Position numbers and translations under genes: made by a program. From CAYQQU01 sp964419545 (lineage in GTDB: Bacteria > Bacteroidota > Bacteroidia > Chitinophagales > Saprospiraceae): 16,114 nucleotides of DNA. The stretch is from contig CAYQQU010000098.1 of the NCBI GenBank assembly GCA_964419545.1, positions 1 through 16,114 on the forward strand. The letters run 5' to 3'. How positions within the stretch are numbered: position 1 is the stretch's first letter; each line of letters opens with the position of its first letter. The notes under the pieces are model-generated. The model was not told the DNA's origin and searched no databases. It saw only the letters and a program-made list of their open reading frames with translations. This document shows positions 7,272-15,800 of the stretch, in pieces.

Positions 7272-9251
7272 TCAATAAGTAAAGCCGAGGTCGTCCAGCC
7301 CTTGCTGCACCTCCGGAGCGGTCATGAACAGGTCCCAAAGCAAGCCGGTCCGGTAATTTTCGATCATACAAATGATGGGGCCCTGATCGATCGCCAGGTA
7401 GGAATCGGCTTCCCAGTTGTTGCCGGGATGAAAAGCATCGTAAAAGCCGTACGCACCCCAGAGCCGGTCGCCCAGGTCGTAATAAAAATGCCGGATCGCC
7501 GCCAGGCTTTCTTCCGGCGTATAGGGAATAGAAGCTACCGCCGCTGTGGGCGTGATGACGCCGCGGTCGTTGGTGGGGCTGTGCGCCGTATAGCCGATGT
7601 AGCTGTCGCTGGCGGTCAGCCCCCAGGACTGAGCAGAATAGCCGAAATGCCGCTTCGGGTTTTCTATGCAGTATTGCCGGTTGATCCGGGCGTGGTTGAC
7701 GTTCTGCGTCCAGTAGTCGGCGTATTGATCTTCCAGATTACGCGGATCGATCCCCAGGTAAGAATAGTGGGTAAAGAATAGCGGGCCGCCGTAGTCGAAC
7801 CCCAGCGGCAGGGGAATGCCGAAATACGACTGGCCGTTGACCATCCCTCCCGAGCGCGCGTAGCCGGAATGGTAGATGGCGGGATCGATGGGATGGGTGG
7901 GCGAGGCCGCTGCGAGCATGTATATGATCTGCGTTTCGTTATGGCCGCTGATCCGCAGGTTGATCTGGAATTCGTATTCGGGCGACCAGTGCCAGTAGAG
8001 CGCCTCGTCCTGCCCTTTGGTGTACCAGTCCCACTCTACCCCTTCCCAAAGTACGTTGATGCGCTCGATCAGCGCGGTCTCCTGCGGGGCTTCCTGCAAC
8101 AGGTACTGGCGTACGGTGAGCAGGCCCTGCACGAGGAAGGCCGTTTCCACCAGGTCGCCGCCATTGTCGAGGGCGCTGAAAGGAATGACGGTTCCGGTTT
8201 GTCCGTTCATCCAGTGCGACCAGGCGCCGTGGAAGCGGTCGGCGGTCTCCAGAAAGCCGACGACCTGTTCCCAGCGCGTCAGCGCTTCTTCGAGGGTGAT
8301 AAAACCGCGCTCTACGGCGACGACCATAGCCATCAGGCCAAAGCCGCTGCCGCCGCTGGTGACGGTCTGCCCGCTGGCGTTGCGTTCGCGGGCCATGCCG
8401 CTGCCGGGATGCCCGAAGTCCCAGAAATAGCGAAACGTCTGTTCCTGGATCTTCGTCAGTAAGTCTTCATCGGAGAGGAGCGGAAAATCGGGCGTAGCCG
8501 CCGGGCCGGTAAAGAAGCTCAATTCCAGTCCGTCAAAGTCGCGATCGGCGGCGGCGCCCAGGGCGGGATCGATCGCCAGCTCGTAGGTGGTAAAGTCCTG
8601 CAGCGGTTCGGAGAACTGGAGTTGAAAAACGGAATCGCTGAGCGCGACGAGGTCGAACGCCCGGGCTGTCCGACCTTCAAGGCTAATGAAAGCCGCCAGG
8701 TCCTGCGGGCTGATATCCAGCGGATAAGAAAAGGCGAGTTCCAACGGTCCTTCCACCTGAATGCCGGTATTGAGCGTCAGGCCGTCCAGGTCGAAACCCA
8801 GCGTATCCACTTGTACACGCCGTACCGTCAGGGGCTCCCTAAAGATGGTAAAAGAAAGCGTCAGCGCTTCCAGGTCGGCCGCTTCCGGACTGGTCAGGCG
8901 ATCTTTGGCGCGCAGCGTGTACGTTGCGCCCTCCACCCAATCGTGGTCGACGGAGATCGTCACCTGGTTTTGCTGGTCGTTCCATGCTTCGGAATCTGTG
9001 AGCACGGTATTGCCGGTGGTGATCTGAAAAAGATCGGAAGCAGTGGCGGCCACCGGCGCGGAGAAGCCCAGGAAAATATCGCCCTCGCCGGTCACGGTAT
9101 TCATATTGAGGATGGTCTGGCTGCCCAGGCGGGCAAAGCTCAGTTCCAGCTCCCGGTCGGGAACCACGGCCTCGTCATCATCCCCACAAGCGGAGATCAG
9201 CAATAGTAAAAGGAAAAATACGCAGCTTAGCAGACAGGAAATTCGAGTCAT
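7272..9251 (-). CDS. GH144 family lipoprotein (probable surface endo-beta-1,2-glucanase) with N-terminal Ig-like domains
   Basis: I start the gene at the ATG at 9251, which places the lipobox LISAC (Cys22) after a normal SPII signal. The frame is open to 9335, but the extra 28 codons lie in an inverted repeat and would put the signal internally. The 659-residue protein has an acidic GDDDE stretch after the cysteine, a common outer-membrane surface-export signal in Bacteroidota. Two Ig-like beta-sandwich modules (about 34-137 and 140-250, Big_5/SbsA-like) follow, then a full GH144 domain (about 257-655). Asp366 and Glu369 in GGDLVETAF and Glu439 in GHNETQ correspond to the acidic residues of the secreted paralogue. 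The Ig modules probably act as spacers that hold the catalytic domain away from the membrane. Expected role: cutting the polymer at the cell surface before SusC/D import. It is separated from the LamG gene by 175 bp with strong secondary structure. Confidence 0.9.
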   Translation of the reverse strand: MTRISCLLSCVFFLLLLLISACGDDDEAVVPDRELELSFARLGSQTILNMNTVTGEGDIFLGFSAPVAATASDLFQITTGNTVLTDSEAWNDQQNQVTISVDHDWVEGATYTLRAKDRLTSPEAADLEALTLSFTIFREPLTVRRVQVDTLGFDLDGLTLNTGIQVEGPLELAFSYPLDISPQDLAAFISLEGRTARAFDLVALSDSVFQLQFSEPLQDFTTYELAIDPALGAAADRDFDGLELSFFTGPAATPDFPLLSDEDLLTKIQEQTFRYFWDFGHPGSGMARERNASGQTVTSGGSGFGLMAMVVAVERGFITLEEALTRWEQVVGFLETADRFHGAWSHWMNGQTGTVIPFSALDNGGDLVETAFLVQGLLTVRQYLLQEAPQETALIERINVLWEGVEWDWYTKGQDEALYWHWSPEYEFQINLRISGHNETQIIYMLAAASPTHPIDPAIYHSGYARSGGMVNGQSYFGIPLPLGFDYGGPLFFTHYSYLGIDPRNLEDQYADYWTQNVNHARINRQYCIENPKRHFGYSAQSWGLTASDSYIGYTAHSPTNDRGVITPTAAVASIPYTPEESLAAIRHFYYDLGDRLWGAYGFYDAFHPGNNWEADSYLAIDQGPIICMIENYRTGLLWDLFMTAPEVQQGLDDLGFTY

Positions 9252-9260
9252 ACGGAATAG

Positions 9261-9378
9261 GGTTTCAAGGTTCCAGGGTTTCAGAGCTTGTGCAGAGGTG
9301 GTGATTTTGCACTCAAAACCACCACCTCCAGACAAACGCTCAGAGCCGAAACGATAAGAACCCTGAAACCTTGAAGCC
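9261..9378. repeat. Nested inverted-repeat element upstream of the surface GH144 gene
   Basis: Outer arms at 9261-9280 and 9359-9378 are inverted copies, 18 of 20 bases agreeing (left arm starts GGTTTCAAGGTT, right arm ends AACCTTGAAGCC). Inside lies a second, nearly perfect hairpin at 9295-9328: a 9-bp stem GAGGTGGTG/CACCACCTC, one mismatch, a further 5 bp (TTTTG/CAAAA) and a 4-nt CACT loop. A short GCTC-A-GAGC dyad sits at 9338-9346. The whole has the look of a non-coding dispersed palindromic element (MITE- or REP-like), not a terminator, since no T run follows. It ends about 10 bp before the GH144 start codon, so it would lie in that gene's 5' untranslated region. Confidence 0.75.
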
Positions 9379-9392
9379 TTCTATGCTATAGC

Positions 9393-9416
9393 CGGCATTC
9401 AGCGCGGTGAATGCCG
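9393..9416 (-). terminator. Strong hairpin just after the LamG gene (attenuator or mRNA-stabilising element)
   Basis: A perfect 9-bp stem CGGCATTCA/TGAATGCCG with a 6-nt GC-rich loop begins 10 nt past the LamG stop codon on the minus strand. It is not followed by a run of T, so a classical intrinsic terminator is doubtful. It divides the SusC-SusD-LamG part from the enzyme genes and could lower downstream transcription or protect the upstream mRNA from 3' decay. Confidence 0.45.
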
Positions 9417-9426
9417 ATTAGTCGAT

Positions 9427-11214
9427 TTACATTTCGTCAGCAATGATCTCGGCGATCTCTTCCTGGGTCAGCGCCTTATTGAACAGGCGCAGTTCGTCCA
9501 GCAGGCTGAGGTCCGACCGGTGGTCCCAGCCGGTGAAGTTCGGCTCGCCCGACATGATCGAAAGCACATCGCAATCGGTCCAGTCGACGCCGCCGAAGTC
9601 GTTTTCCCGGACGATCTCGCCGTCGATGTAGACCACCGACTTTTCGGCGGATATCGTAAAGGCGAAGTGGTGCCATTCGTCGGTATCCGGTTCGACATCG
9701 GCCGCTTCGCCGCCGTCGAACCACGTCTCGCCGTCTCCGGTGCCGACGTTGAGCTTAAAGCGCTGCTCGCCGCCCGCATTTTCGCGGAAGAAGCGGAAGC
9801 CGTTGGTGCGCTTGTTCGGAGCGTCGGGGTTGTCGGGATCCGGCGGGCTGACCACCAGGATGCCGGCCCGGTCGGGCGTGGCGTTGACCTTCATCCACAT
9901 CACGGCGCTGAACTCTTCACCCAGCAGTCCTTCCGTCGGGAAGGTCAGGTAGGAATCCGCGGCGCCGGCGTATGCGTTGCCGCCGACCACGCCTTCACCG
10001 GCAAAGGCGGGATCGCCGACGACGGTCAGCATCTGTCCGCTCACCTTTTCCTGGAAGGTGCCGTCGTCGAAGCCGATGTAGAAAGTTTCACCGTCGTATT
10101 TAGGCGTGTAACCGCCGCCGCCGCCGCCTTCATTGGCGATGATGGTCTGGATCTCAGTTTGAGACAGTGCGCGGTCAAAGATGCGCAGTTCGTCCATCAG
10201 GCTCCGGTCCGAACGGTGATTCCAGCCCGTGAAACGGGGTTCGCCCGACATGATGGAGAAGATGTCACAGCCCGTCCAGTCGATGCCGGCGAACGGTCCT
10301 TCCCGGACGACCTCGCCGTCGATGTAGACCGCCACATTATCGGCGCCGATCGTAAAGGCGAAGTGGTGCCATTCATCGGTGCCGGGTACGACATCTGCGG
10401 CTTCTCCGCCGTCGAACCAGTTGTCGGCGGCGCCGTCACCGACGTTCAACTTGAAGCGCTGCTCACCGCCTGCATTCTCCCGGAAGAAGCGGAAGCCGCT
10501 GGTGCGGTTGTTTTGCGCGTCCGGGTTACCCTGATCGGGCGGACCGATCACCAGGATGCCGGCGCGGTCGGGATCGGCATTGACTTTCATCCAGAATACG
10601 GCGCTGAACTCGTTGTTCAGCAGGCCTTCCGTCGGCAGGGTCAGGTAGGAGTCGGCGGCGCCTTTGTAAGCGTCGAGTCCGATCACACTTTCCCCGGCGA
10701 AGCCGGGCGAGCCGACTACCGTCGGTTGCCGGATGTTTACCAGATCGATAAAATCGCCGTCGAACGGCATGTAGAGCACCTCTCCTTCGTAGAGCGGCGT
10801 GTAGGCCGGTTCTTTGCTGAAGTTGACCGAAGCCGAGCCGGTTTTACCCTCGATATCGGTAGCGGTAATGGTGATCGTATGCGGCCCGTCGGATACCTCG
10901 TCGTAAGCATAGTCGCCGACGTACCGGCGGTAGTCGATAAACTCCGTGATGGTAGCGATGGTCGAACCGTCAAAATCGATCGTCACTTCCTGAATCTCGA
11001 TATCGTCAACGACCTCGAATTGGATATTGACCGTCGTGATGGCTTCCAATACCTGGATGGTGGAACCTTCCAGCGGGAAAGAAATTTCTACCGTCGGCGC
11101 CTCCCGGTCGGGGCCCGGGTCTACGGCGGAAATGGGATCGATCCCTTCCGGCTCGCAGGCAAAGACAAGCCCCACCAGTAAGAATAATAGGAAAAATTTA
11201 TTTGTGAATTTCAT
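9427..11214 (-). CDS. Lipoprotein with two tandem LamG-like domains, probable surface glycan-binding protein
   Basis: The 595-residue protein has an SPII signal (Cys20 in VFAC). A first beta-sandwich of Ig/cadherin type (about 38-133, with the APTVEISFP start) is followed by two LamG/concanavalin-like jelly-roll domains, about 138-361 and 369-592. They repeat each other closely: FRFFRENAGGEQRFKLNVG occurs in both, as do DEWHHFAFTI and the IMSGEP-FTGW-HRSD-SL-DELR block, with a period of about 231 residues. A six-glycine linker (363-368) joins them. No catalytic motif is seen. The position directly after SusD is where SusE/SusF-type surface glycan-binding proteins sit, so binding of the target polysaccharide at the cell surface is the likely role. 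It shows no sequence resemblance that I can see to SusE/F itself. The start follows a 60-bp gap after SusD. Confidence 0.85.
   Translation of the reverse strand: MKFTNKFFLLFLLVGLVFACEPEGIDPISAVDPGPDREAPTVEISFPLEGSTIQVLEAITTVNIQFEVVDDIEIQEVTIDFDGSTIATITEFIDYRRYVGDYAYDEVSDGPHTITITATDIEGKTGSASVNFSKEPAYTPLYEGEVLYMPFDGDFIDLVNIRQPTVVGSPGFAGESVIGLDAYKGAADSYLTLPTEGLLNNEFSAVFWMKVNADPDRAGILVIGPPDQGNPDAQNNRTSGFRFFRENAGGEQRFKLNVGDGAADNWFDGGEAADVVPGTDEWHHFAFTIGADNVAVYIDGEVVREGPFAGIDWTGCDIFSIMSGEPRFTGWNHRSDRSLMDELRIFDRALSQTEIQTIIANEGGGGGGYTPKYDGETFYIGFDDGTFQEKVSGQMLTVVGDPAFAGEGVVGGNAYAGAADSYLTFPTEGLLGEEFSAVMWMKVNATPDRAGILVVSPPDPDNPDAPNKRTNGFRFFRENAGGEQRFKLNVGTGDGETWFDGGEAADVEPDTDEWHHFAFTISAEKSVVYIDGEIVRENDFGGVDWTDCDVLSIMSGEPNFTGWDHRSDLSLLDELRLFNKALTQEEIAEIIADEM
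9439..10110 (-). repeat. Second copy of tandem LamG-domain duplication
   Basis: This segment encodes residues 369-592 and is a close copy of 10132-10803 at both protein and DNA level; for example, a stretch near 9661 matches one near 10359 almost base for base. It implies a fairly recent in-frame duplication of about 695 bp. Confidence 0.8.
10132..10803 (-). repeat. First copy of tandem LamG-domain duplication
   Basis: This segment encodes residues 138-361 of the LamG lipoprotein. It is separated from the second copy by the glycine linker at 10111-10128, a run of GGC-type codons seen as a CCG repeat on the + strand. Differences between the copies are mostly conservative or synonymous. Confidence 0.8.
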
Positions 11215-11274
11215 TGTTTAGCTTTTTAAAGTGAGTAGCCAATGCTCGAACAAAAGTCCGAATTCCGTCTCTAT

Positions 11275-12807
11275 TTACGGCGTATCCAGAGCCGGCAGTT
11301 GATCGACCTGCGCCTGCGGATAAGGCAGGTAAGTTTTGTCGACCGTGAAATTCCGGCCCTCGTAGTTGAGTTCGTCATACATCTCCCAGCGGATCAGATC
11401 GTAATAGCGCACCCCCCATTCCGTGGCCAGCTCGGCGAATTTCTCGTCGACGACATCCTGCAGCGTTACGCCCGCCAGTTCGGACAAGCCGGCGCGGGTG
11501 CGCACGAGGTTCACGGCTTCGTCGGCCGAGAGGGCCGATGAGGAGGCGCCGCGCACGAGGGCTTCGGCGTGCATCAGCAGGATCTCTGCGTAGCGGATAC
11601 AGGTATAGTTCTTATTGTTTCCGTAGCCGGTACGGCCCGGCGTGATCTGATTGGAAGGCAGATAGTGCTTGCCGCTGGCGAAGCGGGCGCGGGCGTAGTC
11701 ATTGATGACGTCGCCGTCGCGGGTAGTATTGGAAACGAAAGGCGGCAGATCCTGGTAGTTGGGATCTTCCTGAATCTCCGCGATGCCGCGATTGGTGAAA
11801 AGCACGCTGGTTTCCAGCCGCACCGTCTCGTCGCGATCGAGCATGAACTTGATGAACTTAATGCTGGGCTCAAAGAATCCCCAGCCGGCGCCGACGCCTT
11901 CCACGGCCGGCGTCCAGCCCTGCGGAGCGTAGAAAGCGTACAGGTGGAAGTTAGCGTCACCCGATCCCTGTCCGTAATCCGAGTACTGCAGTTCGAGGAT
12001 GTTCTCCCGGTTGAGCTTGCCCTTGAGCTTGAACAGCTCGTAGAAGTCCGGTTCCAGTTGGTATACTCCCGAGTTGATGATCTCGGAAGTGGCGTCCGCC
12101 ACAGCCTGGTAGTTTTCGAGTTCTTGTTCGGCCATTGCTTTGACGGCCAGCGCCGTGTAACGGTTCACGCCGCCCGGGATGTCGGTGCGGTCGGCCGGGT
12201 GCACGGTCGGAAGATGCGGAATCGCCAGGTCCATTTGCTCCGAAATGTATTGCATCACTTCGTCTTTCGTAGAGAGTTCAGCTACCAGCAGATCCGAAGG
12301 ATCACTGGTGCGGGGGATGAAAACGGAGCCCCACACGCGCGAAAGGTGAAAGAGGAGAAATGCATTAAGGGTATTGACCTCGGCGATGTACTGTTCAGCC
12401 AGGGCGGGGTCGGCGCCCGCGTCGCGATACAGCTGGATCTGCTCGATGGCCGTCTTGCCGGTGTAAATGTCCCGGTAGTTGAGCTGCCACAAGGAGTTGT
12501 ACATCCAGTAAGCCTGGTTGTAGACATAGCGGTCGGTGGCTTCGAAGTCCTGCTGGTCGCCCAGGCCGCCGGCGTTGACGTCGTCGCCGCGCACGGCGAT
12601 CAGGGGGATCGTTTCCCAGCCGCGGAAGTAGAAGTTCTCATACATTCCGATTGCCGGCAACACCATATTTTCGGAGATGCTGTAATCGATCTCTTCGTTG
12701 AAGGTCCGGTTCAGGGCCTGCTCATCGAGAACGCCCTCACAGGACGATAGCACCAGCATCAAAGCTGACAGGCCGATGCTTAGGCCGTATTTGATAAAGA
12801 TTTTCAT
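11275..12807 (-). CDS. susD: SusD/RagB family outer-membrane lipoprotein
   Basis: With the ATG at 12807 the product is 510 residues with an SPII signal ending in LSSC (Cys23), the normal SusD layout. An in-frame ATG at 12831 adds eight residues and lies 6 nt after the SusC stop. SusD-family hallmarks are present: TPR-type helices around NAFLLFHLSRVWG (148-160), the C-terminal block IRYAEILLMHAEAL (404-417), RTRAGL (436-441), and the EKFAEL...GVRYYDLIRW motif (455-474). The length is typical for a full-length family member. SusD proteins form the lid on the SusC transporter at the cell surface and capture oligosaccharides; here the cargo is inferred to be beta-1,2-gluco-oligosaccharide. The gene directly follows its SusC partner. 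The symbol denotes the family only. Confidence 0.95.
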   Translation of the reverse strand: MKIFIKYGLSIGLSALMLVLSSCEGVLDEQALNRTFNEEIDYSISENMVLPAIGMYENFYFRGWETIPLIAVRGDDVNAGGLGDQQDFEATDRYVYNQAYWMYNSLWQLNYRDIYTGKTAIEQIQLYRDAGADPALAEQYIAEVNTLNAFLLFHLSRVWGSVFIPRTSDPSDLLVAELSTKDEVMQYISEQMDLAIPHLPTVHPADRTDIPGGVNRYTALAVKAMAEQELENYQAVADATSEIINSGVYQLEPDFYELFKLKGKLNRENILELQYSDYGQGSGDANFHLYAFYAPQGWTPAVEGVGAGWGFFEPSIKFIKFMLDRDETVRLETSVLFTNRGIAEIQEDPNYQDLPPFVSNTTRDGDVINDYARARFASGKHYLPSNQITPGRTGYGNNKNYTCIRYAEILLMHAEALVRGASSSALSADEAVNLVRTRAGLSELAGVTLQDVVDEKFAELATEWGVRYYDLIRWEMYDELNYEGRNFTVDKTYLPYPQAQVDQLPALDTP

Positions 12808-12837
12808 CTGAAAAAATTTTATAGTTTTCATAAGTTA

Positions 12838-15800
12838 TTAAAACTGAACATTTAACCCGACCGTATAAGTTGCCGGGATCGGATACACCTGGCGGTCGAC
12901 GCCGTTCGGGATCTCAGCCGTAAAGCCGTTATAGTCGAAGAAGCTCACCGGACGATCGGCCGTAAGGGAAATCCGGAAGTTGGGCGCCCCGGGGCCGAAA
13001 AATTTGTCTCCCTGCAGATTGTAGGCCAATTGGACGTTCTGGATGCGCCAGAATTCGCCGTCCTCTACCCAGTAATCGCTGAGCCGCTGGTTCCATCCCT
13101 TGCGGATGCCTTTGCTGGACGAGTACTCATTGGAGGTGCCCTCTCCATGCCAGCGATTGATGGCCAGGTCGGCGTCCATATTGGTGTCATTGGTAAAGAT
13201 CACCTCTCCCCGGCGGCGATTCAGGATCTTATTCCCGGTTTGGCCGTAGAAGTTAGCCGACAGATCGAAGCCCTTATAGCTGACGCCCAGGTTGGCGCCG
13301 AAAGTGAAACTCGGCAGGTAAGAGCCGAGCACCACGCGGTCGTCGGCGTCCACCAGCCCGTCGCCGTTCTGGTCGATGTACCGCAGATCGCCCGGTTCCA
13401 GGTTGTTCGCCACGGCCACGGGATCAGCATCGATCTCCGCCTGATTTTGATAAACCCCGTCAGTTTCCCAACCAAAGAAAGCCAGCAAGGGTTCACCGAC
13501 GATGGACCGTTGACGGAATTCTGCCGTCCCGCCGTCAATATGCGTCTGACCGAACAGGTCCCGCACCTCGTTATCGAGGGTCGTGATGTTGCCGCCGATC
13601 CGGTAACTCAAACCGGAGGCAGTGGTCTGGCTCCAGTTCATGGCCAGCTCGAAGCCCGAGTTGCGAATGACCCCTACGTTTCTCAGTACGGTGCCGCCGA
13701 CGGCCGGAATAGCCACGTTGATCGCGGCATTCTTGGTGTCGCGGATGTAGTAGTCTGCTTCTACCGACAACCGGCTGCCCAGGAACTCAGCGGTCATCCC
13801 CACGTTGGTCTCTTCCACAACTTCCCAGCGCAAGGCCGAAAAAACATCCGAGGTTTCGGTGCCGGTAAATTGCATGTCGTTAAGAGAAGTAATCACTACC
13901 GTAGTAGTCGTGGCGCCGTCACTGGCCTGGATGCGGTCGTTGCCGAGCTCGCCCCAGCTGCCGCGGAATTTCAGGTAATCAACACCGGGAACGTTGAAGA
14001 ACGGTTCTTCGCTGAGCACCCAGCCCACGCCCACGGTGGGGAAATAGCCCCAGGTTTCCTGGTATTTGTTCGTGCCGTCCGCACGGAAAGTACCGTACAG
14101 CAGGTAGCGGTTGTTGAAGTTGTAGGCGATCCGGCCGAAGTAAGACAAGCCGTAGAAGCGGCGGCCGTCGTCCCCTACGTTATTGCGGTCGGTATCCAGG
14201 GTCTCGGCCTGGTCGATGAAGTAGGCTTCTTCCTGGCCGACGGGGAAATTGAGGCCCCGTACTTCCAGCTGATCGTAAGCTTCATCCCGGTAAGAAGTAC
14301 CCAACATCACCGTCAGGTTGTGCAACCCGAAATTGTCTTCGTAGGTCAGGAAGTTATCCCAGATCTGGTTGAAGTAGTTTTCGTTAAACCGGTAGATGGC
14401 CGAATTTTCCCGCTGGAAATTATTGCCTATAAAGTAGGGAAAATCCAGGCTGCGCTGGTTGATATTCTGGAAAGAGCTGTTGTAGGCGGATTTGAACGTC
14501 AGCTTATTGGGTAGCAATTCAATCTCCACGAAAAAGTTGGCCAGTAACTCGCGTATTTTTTGTTCATCTTCGTTAAACTCGGTAGCGACGAGGGGGTTCT
14601 GGCCGCCGCGATAGCCGAGGTCCTGAGCGTTCGCCAGTTGCAGCGGCGTAGCATCGGTATTCTGTTCGTCGAAAACCGGCAGGATAGGCACCGCGTGGTA
14701 GGCGCGGAACCAGGCTGCGTTATCAGGCAGGAATCGCCGGCCGTTGCTGAAGATCGCGTTACCGCCGATGGTCAGCCAATCGGTTGCCTGGTAGTCGACC
14801 TTGGAGCGCAGGTTGAAACGCTCGAATTCGTTCTTCATATCCAGCATACCTTCCTGGAAGAAATAACTGCCGCCGATGGCGTAAGCCGCCCTGCTGCCGC
14901 CGCCCGATACGTTGATGCTGTGGTTGGTGATCTGGGCGTTGCGCATGATGACGTCGTACCAGTCGGTATTGACGTCCGGGACGTTCGGATTGACCCGGCT
15001 GCGCCCGTAGCGCTGCATGGCGTTCATAATAAACGAAATATCCGCTTCCGAACCGGACTCCAGCGCCATGGTGGTAAACTGCTCGGCATTGGCCATCTTC
15101 AGCACCTGCTGCGGCGTCTGGATGCCGTAGTAGCCGTCGTAAGTGATCTGGGCCGGCTGGTCGAAATTACCGGATTTCGTCTCGATCAGGACGACCCCGT
15201 TAGCGGCCCGCACCCCGTAGATAGCAGCGGCGGAAGCGTCTTTCAGGACGGTGATCGACTTGATGTCGTTGTTGTTCAGGAAATCGATGTCGTCGAAGAA
15301 CATGCCGTCGACCACAAAAAGCGGCGCTTCGTTGTTCTGGCCCGGATAGGAGCCCACCCCGCGTATGCGCACCGTAGGCGCATCACCCGGCGCGCCGGCG
15401 CTGACGACCTGCAAACCGGCGACCTGCCCCTGCAGGGCTTGCATGGGTTGGCCGGACGGCGTTTTCGCAATTTCTTCCGCCGAAACCGTAGTAATGGCGG
15501 ACGTCAGGTCTTTTGACTTCTGAGAGCCGTAACCGACCACGACCACTTCTTCGAGTAAGGCCGAGCTTTGAGCCAGTTCGAACTCCAGTTCCGTAACCGC
15601 CCCCAACACGTAGTTCAGCGGTTCGTATCCCGTGTAGGAAATCGTGATGGTGTCCCCGGGTGTCGCCTCCAACTCGAAGCGACCGTCTATGTCGGTTACC
15701 GTACCGGAAAAATCCCCTTTGTTGAGGACGTTGACCCCGATTAACGGATCGCCCGTTTCTTCCGTAACGACACCGGTATAGGTCGTTTTCTGCGCATAGA

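Noticed and set aside
9252..9335. Upstream extension of the GH144 lipoprotein frame by 28 codons
   Set aside because: The extension runs through the inverted-repeat element and would bury the SPII signal; the ATG at 9251 gives a standard lipoprotein start.
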